From: Tomocerus qinae
Lineage: Eukaryota > Arthropoda > Collembola > Entomobryomorpha > Tomoceridae
Assembly (NCBI GenBank): GCA_020055645.1
Contig: CM034547.1
Coordinates: forward strand, 37,737,909-37,801,908
DNA length: 64,000 bases
Direction: 5' to 3'
Shown piece by piece: positions 48,579-61,300 of this stretch (position 1 is its first letter; each line of letters begins with the position of its first letter). A program made the translations under genes and the position numbers. The notes beneath the pieces were generated by a model. The model saw only the letters and a program-made list of their open reading frames with translations. It was not told the origin of the DNA and did not search any database.

Positions 48579-49254
48579 TTCATCCCTCATAATTTCCACT
48601 TTCAACAGATTCAACATTATATTTTGATTATTCTGTATTCTTACATTTGACTACCATATATAATATAAACTATATACCTCTATTCTTACTTCATGCTCTA
48701 TGGCAGTTAAGACATGACACAATAATATTATGGGTTTTAAATAATTAATGATTCTTTTAAGGCTCTCTATTAGTTATTATATCTCATTCCTAATACCACA
48801 AAGTTAGCACTAATGGGGAACCTTAAGAGAACTATTAGTTCACATACATATATATGTACTGCACCTATGCGATAGCTAAAGTAATAAGATTGTATTATGA
48901 ATAATATATTATGAACACAATGACAACTTCTTGTATTCAAATAAATGATTACTGATGCCATGAAAATAAAATTACAGCAATAAAGATTGATTGTACTACT
49001 TACCCATTTTTATGAAAATTATACTTTATATTGATATTAAACGGCATTTTCAAAAGAAACTAGCACGATATTCATGCAAAATGCAAGGTGCCTATTATTG
49101 CAAAGTATACATTATGTAATACGAAAGATTTTAGTTGAATTTCAAATTTTATGCTAATTAATATTAGCCCAGATTGCATGCAATATGTACTTTTTATGTA
49201 ATATGCATTTTGGCTTTCCATAGTTCTTTACCACGTATACATACATTAGGTAAA
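48579..49254. other. Tail-to-tail 3' region of MGST1-like and repeat genes
   Basis: This holds the 3' UTR of the MGST1-like gene and the short spacer before the converging giant repeat gene. No other feature is seen. Confidence 0.5.
48940..48945 (+). terminator. Poly(A) signal of the MGST1-like gene
   Basis: AATAAA lies about 360 bases after the stop codon. A second, overlapping-range candidate (AATAAA in gaaaataaaatt) follows near 48964. Confidence 0.5.
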
Positions 49255-49260
49255 TTTATT
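49255..49260 (-). terminator. Poly(A) signal of the giant repeat gene
   Basis: AATAAA on the minus strand lies about 97 bases past the stop codon at 49357. It supports that stop as the true 3' end of the coding region. Confidence 0.55.
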
Positions 49261-49356
49261 GCTTTATCAAGTATGTGATTATAATAAAGAGATATAGAGA
49301 TTAATATTAATGTTGCTTAATAATTTTACGTTATGGAATGTTTGAATGTTTTCATG

Positions 49357-52300
49357 TTAGTTTTTCTTACAGGGGCAGACTTTATTTTTCCGCATATTTT
49401 TGCATCGACAGCTTTTTTGACCATGATGCTTTCTTCGGTATGTGGAAAAGTGAATTCTTCTACCAGGGACATTAGTATTTGGTGAGGATGAATCTTCGAA
49501 CTGAGAACAAGAAGAATGGTAAGTAGTCTTGTATTGATAAGGCTTAGTAAAAGAGACAACAAATTGGGGTTGCTCTTCATCAAGGATGTAATTCATTCCT
49601 GCAAATAACTGAACTTCCTTAGTTTGAAACAAGAATTTATACGATTTTGTGCAATTTGAAATAGATTCATTTGGAAGGGATATGTTGATGTACGCTACAA
49701 TAAAAAGTGACCTAGTTTCCAATGATATTTGAGTAACTCCGACTTCAGAAATCACAAAGGTAGGGATTTTATTGTTTTTGAGAACACTGAATTCTCCTTC
49801 AAACCGGTTTGTGGTCAATTGATTTTTGATTTCACCAATTGGATTGGTAGCATTCGAATTGTAAACAATATCCAAGTACTCGTTTCTCTTTAATGTTAAA
49901 TCCTCTCTGCTGTTGGTAAGTACTGATTGTCCCCTATGCAAAACTTTGAACCCAACCCATGTAGTCGTGTCATTTCGAGAAGAAAATAGTTTAAAGACAA
50001 CTTGAGAACTTGAATTTCGTTTTGTGTTTGTCACAGAGGAACGATTGCAACTCCTACGGCCGTTACGGCGTGTATGACTAGTTTCATTTCCTATTTTATC
50101 ATCCTCCAAACTGGTGTACATTTTAATACCTGGTTTTTTGTTTAAGATAACATGTTCGTATGAAACACAAAGAAGTTCACAATTCATATCGACATGTCCT
50201 TCAAACATCCCAGAAGATGTATATTTCTTCTCTACTGTTTGCGAATTATTGTTAAATTCTATCCTAGCAGTATTTAAATGTATTTGGTTTTCCCCGGTTC
50301 CAAATAATGCATTTAAGTTTTCTGCAAGAGAGTTATTGAATAGCAATACTCTTCGTGAAGATATCCTTATCGAACCATTATTAGAATTGTCTATATCAAA
50401 AATGTTTGAAGTTTCTTCTTCTGGAGGATCCAACCACTTATTACTGAGGGTATTAAGTTTACCATTGTTCCCACACTCGGAATAGTTACTTTCAATTGTC
50501 GATGAAACTTTTGATATTGCTTCATAAACACCGACGAATTTGAATGATGTTAACAAAATCCCCGTTCTAATGTTTCTCAATCTGATAACGAAATTCTTCG
50601 AGCTTTGGTGGTTAACAGATATTATCTTATCATTTTTACCGGGCTGTGCAGTAGTTTCAGAGGTAGAATCGTTACTAGAAATATTATTTCCGACGCATTG
50701 TTTTTGTTTGCAATTGCCATAACTAGAAGAGGTCATGTCATAAGGAAGAGAAACTTGGACAATCATTGTGGCATTAGTAAACTTCATTTCAGAACTCATT
50801 AAATTCTTGCCGTTATCAACCTTTGCTATGTAATAGTTGTCATCATTAATCAACGTTTTCTTAATGTCAATCTGAAAATATTCTGTACTACTAAATACTA
50901 CTGATTTGGTAATACTAGTAAATATTTTCCATGCAACTGATCGAATCTTCAAACCATGATAGGTCCAAAATTTTGCTTCTAGTCCAAATTTTTCTAACCC
51001 TTTGAAGGTCAGGGCAGTTGTTTTGGCATAGTGTACGTAAAATTGTGCCAGTTCTGTACTATTCTCCGAAGAGATTCCGGCTCTAAAATAATTGCTAGTC
51101 AAATTTTCCGACAACATTTTGAAGTGGTCAAGATAACATATTTCATTAGATATAAGAATAGATTCTAGCATGTTAACCCCCAATGTCAATACACTGGCCG
51201 ATGAAGATTCTGATGAATGTAAATTCCCAAGATTTTCAAGAACATCTCCTGAAGAAGATATACTTTCCATTCGCAGTGTTGTGCCTCCACTAAGAGATCT
51301 AGTAACTTTAATATATCCATTCATTCTCTGAAGCGATTTCATCTGATTAAATTCATTAAAACTTTCTAGCTTTCCTACGATGATTTTTATTTTATTATTA
51401 TCACAAGGGATTATTGTAATCACAGCGGCAGATTTACTTAAGCTAATATTAAAAATATATCTCTTATACTCGAAACCGTTTAGTAAATTATTCTCAGCTT
51501 TGGTATTATACAAAATATACAACTGACTAACACCAGTATCACCATCAACCACATTTTGCAGTTGTATCCCAAATGAACCATTGAACTGCAAGAACAGAAT
51601 TTTATTCATAGAAATATCAAAACCTCTACGAGAAATATAATTAGAGCAAGACTGCCTGGACTCAATTAAAGATTTGCCCATTTGTATATTTCTCGTTGGC
51701 TGAGTAGTGGCAATTAGCTTTCTTATACCTAAGCTACTTTTCGATAAAAATGGAACTGATTCACTAAATGTTCCAACGGTCGATTGTGTGGGCGATTCAA
51801 AAGAATTCGATTCGCTATTAGCAATTTTTAAATTGAAAAATAAATTTTTTGACGATAAGGAATTTGCGGTTGAACTAGTTTGGGCATTAGATTTGACTAC
51901 AGATGAAGACGTTGGTATTGTATTCTGCGAATATGGAATTGTAGCATTTGGCAATTTTGTCGAGGCTAAACTGGAAAATTGTTGTTGAGCATAGGTATTT
52001 ATTGTACTAGGAATAGTTGGCATTGTGGGATTAGTTGTCATTTCAACTGACGCATTCAAAGACGTAGATGTGACCTTTGAATTCATTGTAGACACGATAT
52101 TAGTGGAGTTTGTTGTCAATCCAATAGTTGGCGTGAGAATTGAAGAGCCAATATTTGTACCAATTTTTGATGGCTGTGTTATGTATGGTGTCGATACTGA
52201 AGTGGGATTAGAAGTCGTAATTTGTGGTGTTGTTACTGGTGTGGGCGTGGTTACAGTATGTAATGAAGAATGAGTGGTCATTGTACCAAAAATTGACTGT

Positions 52301-55300
52301 GTAGATGTTTCAACAGTTGACAAGTTGGAGGGAGTAGAAACTATTGCTAAAGCAGATGACGGATATTGCAGAGTTGACTCTGTAGATATTGGTTGTGTTG
52401 TTAACATAGTTGGCAAATTATTTGTAGTAATCAAATTTGATGGAGTGGTTTGGGATAACACTGGAAGAGTAATTGTTTTTGACGATAAGGAATTTGTGGT
52501 TGAACTAGTTTGGGCATTAGATTTGACTACAGATGAAGACGTTGGTATTGTATTCTGCGAATATGCAATTGTAGCATTTGGCAATTTTGTCGAGGCTAAA
52601 CTGGAAAATTGTTGTTGAGCATAGGTATTTATTGTACTTGGAATAGTTGGCATTGTGGGATTAGTTGTCATTTCAACTGACGCATTCACAGAAGTAGATG
52701 TGACCTTTGAATTAATTGTAGACACGATATTAGTGGAGTTTGTTGTCAATCCAATAGTTGGCGTGAGAATTGAAGAGCCAATATTTGTACCAATTTTTGA
52801 TGGCTGTGTTATGTATGGTGTCGATACTGAAGTGGGATTAGAAGTCGTAATTTGTGGTGTTGTTACTGGTGTGGGCGTGGTTACAGTATGTAATGAAGAA
52901 TGAGTGGTCATTGTACCAAAAATTGACTGTGTAGATGTTTCAACAGTTGACAAGTTGGAGGGAGTAGAAACTATTACTAAAGCAGATGACGGATATTGCA
53001 GTGTTGACCCTGTAGATATTGGTTGTGTTGTTAACATAGTTGGCAAATTATTTGTAGTAATCAAATTTGATGGAGTGGTTTGCGATAACACTGGAAGAGT
53101 AATTGTTTTTGATGATAAGGAATTTGTGGTTGAACTAGTTTGGGCATTAGATTTGACTACAGATGGAGACGTTGGTATTGTATTCTGCGAATATGGAATT
53201 GTAGCATTTGGCAATTTTGTCGAGGCTAAACTGGAAAATTGTTGTTGAGCATAGGTATTTATTGTACTTGGAATAGTTGGCATTGTGGGATTAGTTGTCA
53301 TTTCAACTGACGCATTCACAGAAGTAGATGTGACCTTTGAATTAATTGTAGACACGATATTAGTGGAGTTTGTTGTCAATCCAATAGTTGGCGTGAGCAT
53401 TGAAGAGCCAATATTTGTACCAATTTTTGATGGCTGTGTTATGTATGGTGTCGATACTGAAGTGGGATTAGAAGTCGTAATTTGTGGTGTTGTTACTGGT
53501 GTGGGCGTGGTTACAGTATGTAATGAAGAATGAGTGGTCATTGTACCAAAAATTGACTGTGTAGATGTTTCAACAGTTGACAAGTAGGAGGGAGTAGAAA
53601 CTATTACTAAAGCAGATGACGGATATTGCAGTGTTGACCCTGCAGATATTGGTTGTGTTGTTAACATAGTTGGCAAATTATTTGTAGTAATCAAATTTGA
53701 TGGAGTGGTTTGGGATAACACTGGAAGAGTAATTGTTTTTGACGATAAGGAATTTGTGGTTGAACTAGTTTGGGCATTAGATTTGACTACAGATGATGAC
53801 GTTGGTATTGTACTCTGCGAATATGGAATTGTAGCATTTGGCAATTCTGTCGAGGCTAAACTGGAAAATTGTTGTTGAGCATAGGTATTTATTGTACTAG
53901 GAATAGTTGGCATTGTGGGATTAGTTGTCATTTCAACTGACGCATTCAAAGACGTAGATGTGACCTTTGAATTAATTGTAGACACGATATTAGTGGAGTT
54001 TGTTGTCAATCCAATAGTTGGCGTGAGAATTGAAGAGCCAATATTTGTACCAATTTTTGATGGCTGTGTTATGTATGGTGTCGATACTGAAGTGGGATTA
54101 GAAGTCGTGATTTGTGGTGTTGTTACTGGTGTGGGCGTGGTTACAGTATGTAATGAAGAATGAGTGTTCATTGTACCAAAAATTGACTGTGTAGATGTTT
54201 CAACAGTTGGCAAGTTGGAGGGAGTAGAAACTATTACTAAAGCAGATGACGGATATTGCAGTGTTGACCCTGCAGATATTGGTTGTGTTGTTAACATAGT
54301 TGGCAAATTATTTGTAGTAATCAAATTTGATGGAGTGGTTTGGGATAACACTGGAAGAGTAATTGTTTTTGACGATAAGGAATTTGTGGTTGAACTAGTT
54401 TGGGCATTAGATTTGACTACAGATGATGACGTTGGTATTGTACTCTGCGAATATGGAATTGTAGCATTTGGCAATTCTGGCGAGGCTAAACTGGAAAATT
54501 GTTGTTGAGCATAGGTATTTATTGTACTAGGAATAGTTGGCATTGTGGGATTAGTTGTCATTTCAACTGACGCATTCAAAGACGTAGATGTGACATTTGA
54601 ATTCATTGTAGACACGATATTAGTGGAGTTTGTTGTTAATCCAATAGTTGGCGTGAGAATTGAAGAGACAATATTTGTACCAATTTTTGATGGCTGTGTT
54701 ATGTATGGTGTCGATACTGAAGTGGGATTAGAAGTCGTAATTTGTGGTGTTGTTACTGGTGTGGGCGTGGTTACAGTATGTAATGAAGAATGAGTGGTCA
54801 TTGTACCAAAAATTGACTGTGTAGATGTTTCAACAGTTGACAAGTTGGAGGGAGTAGAAACTATTACTAAAGCAGATGACGGATATTGCAGTGTTGACCC
54901 TGTAGATATTGGTTGTGTTGTTAACATAGTTGGCAAATTATTTGTAGTAATCAACTTTGATGGAGTGGTTTGGGATAACACTGGAAGAGTAATTGTTTTC
55001 GACGATAAAGAATTTGTGGTTGAACTAGTTTGGGCATTAGATTTGACTACAGATGATGACGTTGGTATTGTACTCTGCGAATATGGAATTGTAGCATTTG
55101 GCAATTCTGTCGAGGCTAAACTGGAAAATTGTAGTTGAGCATAGGTATTTATTGTACTAGGAATAATTGGCATTGTGGGATTAGTTGTCATTTCAACTGA
55201 CGCATTCAAAGACGTAGATGTGACCTTTGAATTAATTGTAGACACGATATTAGTGGAGTTTGTTGTCAATCCAATAGTTGGCGTGAGCATTGAAGAGCCA

Positions 55301-58300
55301 ATATTTGTACCAATCTTTGATGGCTGTGTTATGTATGGTGTCGATACTGAAGTGGGATTAGAAGTCGTAATTTGTGGTGTTGTTACTGGTGTGGGCGTGG
55401 TTACAGTATGTAATGAAGAATGAGTGGTCATTGTACCAAAAATTGACTGTGTAGATGTTTCAACAGTTGACAAGTTGGAGGGAGTAGAAACTATTACTAA
55501 AGCAGATGACGGATATTGCAGTGTTGACCCTGTAGATATTGGTTGTGTTGTTAACATAGTTGGCAAATTATTTGTAGTAATCAAATTTGATGGAGTGGTT
55601 TGCGATAACACTGGAAGAGTAATTGTTTTTGATGATAAGGAATTTGTGGTTGAACTAGTTTGGGCATTAGATTTGACTACAGATGGAGACGTTGGTATTG
55701 TATTCTGCGAATATGGAATTGTAGCATTTGGGAATTTTGTCGAGGCTAAACTGGAAAATTGTAGTTGAGCATAGGTATTTATTGTACTAGGAATAGTTGG
55801 CATTGTGGGATTAGTTGTCATTTCAACTGACGCATTCAAAGACGTAGATGTGACCTTTGAATTAATTGTAGACACGATATTAGTGGAGTTTGTTGTCAAT
55901 CCAATAGTTGGCGTGAGCATTGAAGAGCCAATATTTGTACCAATCTTTGATGGCTGTGTTATGTATGGTGTCGATACTGAAGTGGGATTAGAAGTCGTAA
56001 TTTGTGGTGTTGTTACTGGTGTGGGCGTGGTTACAGTATGTAATGAAGAATGAGTGGTCATTGTACCAAAAATTGACTGTGTAGATGTTTCAACAGTTGA
56101 CAAGTTGGAGGGAGTAGAAACTATTACTAAAGCAGATGACGGATATTGCAGTGTTGACCCTGTAGATATTGGTTGTGTTGTTAACATAGTTGGCAAATTA
56201 TTTGTAGTAATCAACTTTGATGGAGTGGTTTGGGATAACACTGGAAGAGTAATTGTTTTCGACGATAAGGAATTTGTGGTTGAACTAGTTTGGGCATTAG
56301 ATTTGACTACAGATGATGACGTTGGTATTGTACTCTGCGAATATGGAATTGTAGCATTTGGCAATTCTGTCGAGGCTAAACTGGAAAATTGTTGTTGAGC
56401 ATAGGTATTTATTGTACTAGGAATAGTTGGCATTGTGGGATTAGTTGTCATTTCAACTGACTCATTCACAGAAGTAGATGTGACCTTTGAATTAATTGTA
56501 GACACGATATTAGTGGAGTTTGTTGTCAATCCAATAGTTGGCGTGAGAATTGAAGAGCCAATATTTGTACCAATTTTTGATGGCTGTGTTATGTATGGTG
56601 TCGATACTGAAGTGGGATTAGAAGTCGTAATTTGTGGTGTTGTTACTGGTGTGGGCGTGGTTACAGTATGTAATGAAGAATGAGTGGTCATTGTACCAAA
56701 AATTGACTGTGTAGATGTTTCAACAGTTGACAAGTTGGAGGGAGTAGAAACTATTACTAAAGCAGATGACGGATATTGCAGTGTTGACCCTGCAGATATT
56801 GGTTGTGTTGTTAACATAGTTGGCAAATTATTTGTAGTAATCAAATTTGATGGAGTGGTTTGGGATAACACTGGAAGAGTAATTGTTTTTGACGATAAGG
56901 AATTTGTGGTTGAACTAGTTTGGGCATTAGATTTGACTACAGATGATGACGTTGGTATTGTACTCTGCGAATATGGAATTGTAGCATTTGGCAATTCTGT
57001 CGAGGCTAAACTGGAAAATTGTTGTTGAGCATAGGTATTTATTGTACTAGGAATAGTTGGCATTGTGGGATTAGTTGTCATTTCAACTGACGCATTCAAA
57101 GACGTAGATGTGACCTTTGAATTAATTGTAGACACGATATTAGTGGAGTTTGTTGTCAATCCAATAGTTGGCGTGAGAATTGAAGAGCCAATATTTGTAC
57201 CAATTTTTGATGGCTGTGTTATGTATGGTGTCGATACTGAAGTGGGATTAGAAGTCGTAATTTGTGGTGTTGTTACTGGTGTGGGCGTGGTTACAGTATG
57301 TAATGAAGAATGAGTGGTCATTGTACCAAAAATTGACTGTGTAGATGTTTCAACAGTTGACAAGTTGGAGGGAGTAGAAACTATTACTAAAGCAGATGAC
57401 GGATATTGCAGTGTTGACCCTGTAGATATTGGTTGTGTTGTTAACATAGTTGGCAAATTATTTGTAGTAATCAAATTTGATGGAGTGGTTTGGGATAACA
57501 CTGGAAGAGTAATTGTTTTTGACGATAAGGAATTTGTGGTTGAACTAGTTTGGGCATTAGATTTGACTACAGATGATGACGTTGGTATTGTACTCTGCGA
57601 ATATGGAATTGTAGCATTTGGCAATTCTGTCGAGGCTAAACTGGAAAATTGTTGTTGAGCATAGGTATTTATTGTACTAGGAATAGTTGGCATTGTGGGA
57701 TTAGTTGTCATTTCAACTGACGCATTCAAAGACGTAGATGTGACCTTTGAATTCATTGTAGACACGATATTAGTGGAGTTTGTTGTCAATCCAATAGTTG
57801 GCGTGAGAATTGAAGAGCCAATATTTGTACCAATTTTTGATGGCTGTGTTATGTATGGTGTCGATACTGAAGTGGGATTAGAAGTCGTAATTTGTGGTGT
57901 TGTTACTGGTGTGGGCGTGGTTACAGTATGTAATGAAGAATGAGTGGTCATTGTACCAAAAATTGACTGTGTAGATGTTTCAACAGTTGACAAGTTGGAG
58001 GGAGTAGAAACTATTACTAAAGCAGATGACGGATATTGCAGTGTTGACCCTGTAGATATTGGTTGTGTTGTTAACATAGTTGGCAAATTATTTGTAGTAA
58101 TCAAATTTGATGGAGTGGTTTGGGATAACACTGGAAGAGTAATTGTTTTCGACGATAAGGAATTTGTGGTTGAACTAGTTTGGGCATTAGATTTGACTAC
58201 AGATGATGACGTTGGTATTGTACTCTGCGAATATGGAATTGTAGCATTTGGCAATTCTGTCGAGGCTAAACTGGAAAATTGTTGTTGAGCATAGGTATTT

Positions 58301-61300
58301 ATTGTACTAGGAATAGTTGGCATTGTGGGATTAGTTGTCATTTCAACTGACGCATTCACAGAAGTAGATGTGACCTTTGAATTAATTGTAGACACGATAT
58401 TAGTGGAGTTTGTTGTCAATCCAATAGTTGGCGTGAGCATTGAAGAGCCAATATTTGTACCAATTTTTGATGGCTGTGTTATGTATGGTGTCGATACTGA
58501 AGTGGGATTAGAAGTCGTAATTTGTGGTGTTGTTACTGGTGTGGGCGTGGTTACAGTATGTAATGAAGAATGAGTGGTCATTGTACCAAAAATTGACTGT
58601 GTAGATGTTTCAACAGTTGACAAGTTGGAGGGAGTAGAAACTATTACTAAAGCAGATGACGGATATTGCAGTGTTGACCCTGTAGATATTGGTTGTGTTG
58701 TTAACATAGTTGGCAAATTATTTGTAGTAATCAAATTTGATGGAGTGGTTTGGGATAACACTGGAAGAGTAATTGTTTTTGACGATAAGGAATTTGTGGT
58801 TGAACTAGTTTGGGCATTAGATTTGACTACAGATGATGACGTTGGTATTGTACTCTGCGAATATGGAATTGTAGCATTTGGCAATTCTGTCGAGGCTAAA
58901 CTGGAAAATTGTAGTTGAGCATAGGTATTTATTGTACTAGGAATAGTTGGCATTGTGGGATTAGTTGTCATTTCAACTGACGCATTCAAAGACGTAGATG
59001 TGACCTTTGAATTAATTGTAGACACGATATTAGTGGAGTTTGTTGTCAATCCAATAGTTGGCGTGAGCATTGAAGAGCCAATATTTGTACCAATTTTTGA
59101 TGGCTGTGTTATGTATGGTGTCGATACTGAAGTGGGATTAGAAGTCGTAATTTGTGGTGTTGTTACTGGTGTGGGCGTGGTTACAGTATGTAATGAAGAA
59201 TGAGTGGTCATTGTACCAAAAATTGACTGTGTAGATGTTTCAACAGTTGACAAGTTGGAGGGAGTAGAAACTATTACTAAAGCAGATGACGGATATTGCA
59301 GTGTTGACCCTGTAGATATTGGTTGTGTTGTTAACATAGTTGGCAAATTATTTGTAGTAATCAACTTTGATGGAGTGGTTTGGGATAACACTGGAAGAGT
59401 AATTGTTTTCGACGATAAGGAATTTGTGGTTGAACTAGTTTGGGCATTAGATTTGACTACAGATGATGACGTTGGTATTGTACTCTGCGAATATGGAATT
59501 GTAGCATTTGGCAATTCTGTCGAGGCTAAACTGGAAAATTGTAGTTGAGCATAGGTATTTATTGTACTAGGAATAGTTGGCATTGTGGGATTAGTTGTCA
59601 TTTCAACTGACTCATTCACAGAAGTAGATGTGACCTTTGAATTAATTGTAGACACGATATTAGTGGAGTTTGTTGTCAATCCAATAGTTGGCGTGAGAAT
59701 TGAAGAGCCAATATTTGTACCAATTTTTGATGGCTGTGTTATGTATGGTGTCGATTTTGAAGTGGGATTAGAAGTCGTAATTTGTGGTGTTGTTACTGGT
59801 GTGGGCGTGGTTACAGTATGTAATGAAGAATGAGTGGTCATTGTACCAAAAATTGACTGTGTAGATGTTTCAACAGTTGACAAGTTGGAGGGAGTAGAAA
59901 CTATTACTAAAGCAGATGACGGATATTGCAGTGTTGACCCTGCAGATATTGGTTGTGTTGTTAACATAGTTGGCAAATTATTTGTAGTAATCAAATTTGA
60001 TGGAGTGGTTTGGGATAACACTGGAAGAGTAATTGTTTTTGACGATAAGGAATTTGTGGTTGAACTAGTTTGGGCATTAGATTTGACTACAGATGATGAC
60101 GTTGGTATTGTACTCTGCGAATATGGAATTGTAGCATTTGGCAATTCTGTCGAGGCTAAACTGGAAAATTGTTGTTGAGCATAGGTATTTATTGTACTAG
60201 GAATAGTTGGCATTGTGGGATTAGTTGTCATTTCAACTGACGCATTCACAGAAGTAGATGTGACCTTTGAATTAATTGTAGACACGATATTAGTGGAGTT
60301 TGTTGTCAATCCAATAGTTGGCGTGAGCATTGAAGAGCCAATATTTGTACCAATTTTTGATGGCTGTGTTATGTATGGTGTCGATTTTGAAGTGGGATTA
60401 GAAGTCGTAATTTGTGGTGTTGTTACTGGTGTGGGCGTGGTTACAGTATGTAATGAAGAATGAGTGGTCATTGTACCAAAAATTGACTGTGTAGATGTTT
60501 CAACAGTTGACAAGTTGGAGGGAGTAGAAACTATTACTAAAGCAGATGACGGATATTGCAGTGTTGACCCTGTAGATATTGGTTGTGTTGTTAACATAGT
60601 TGGCAAATTATTTGTAGTAATCAAATTTGATGGAGTGGTTTGGGATAACACTGGAAGAGTAATTGTTTTTGACGATAAGGAATTTGTGGTTGAACTAGTT
60701 TGGGCATTAGATTTGACTACAGATGATGACGTTGGTATTGTACTCTGCGAATATGGAATTGTAGCATTTGGCAATTCTGTCGAGGCTAAACTGGAAAATT
60801 GTTGTTGAGCATAGGTATTTATTGTACTAGGAATAGTTGGCATTGTGGGATTAGTTGTCATTTCAACTGACGCATTCAAAGACGTAGATGTGACCTTTGA
60901 ATTCATTGTAGACACGATATTAGTGGAGTTTGTTGTCAATCCAATAGTTGGCGTGAGAATTGAAGAGCCAATATTTGTACCAATTTTTGATGGCTGTGTT
61001 ATGTATGGTGTCGATACTGAAGTGGGATTAGAAGTCGTAATTTGTGGTGTTGTTACTGGTGTGGGCGTGGTTACAGTATGTAATGAAGAATGAGTGGTCA
61101 TTGTACCAAAAATTGACTGTGTAGATGTTTCAACAGTTGACAAGTTGGAGGGAGTAGAAACTATTACTAAAGCAGATGACGGATATTGCAGTGTTGACCC
61201 TGCAGATATTGGTTGTGTTGTTAACATAGTTGGCAAATTATTTGTAGTAATCAAATTTGATGGAGTGGTTTGGGATAACACTGGAAGAGTAATTGTTTTT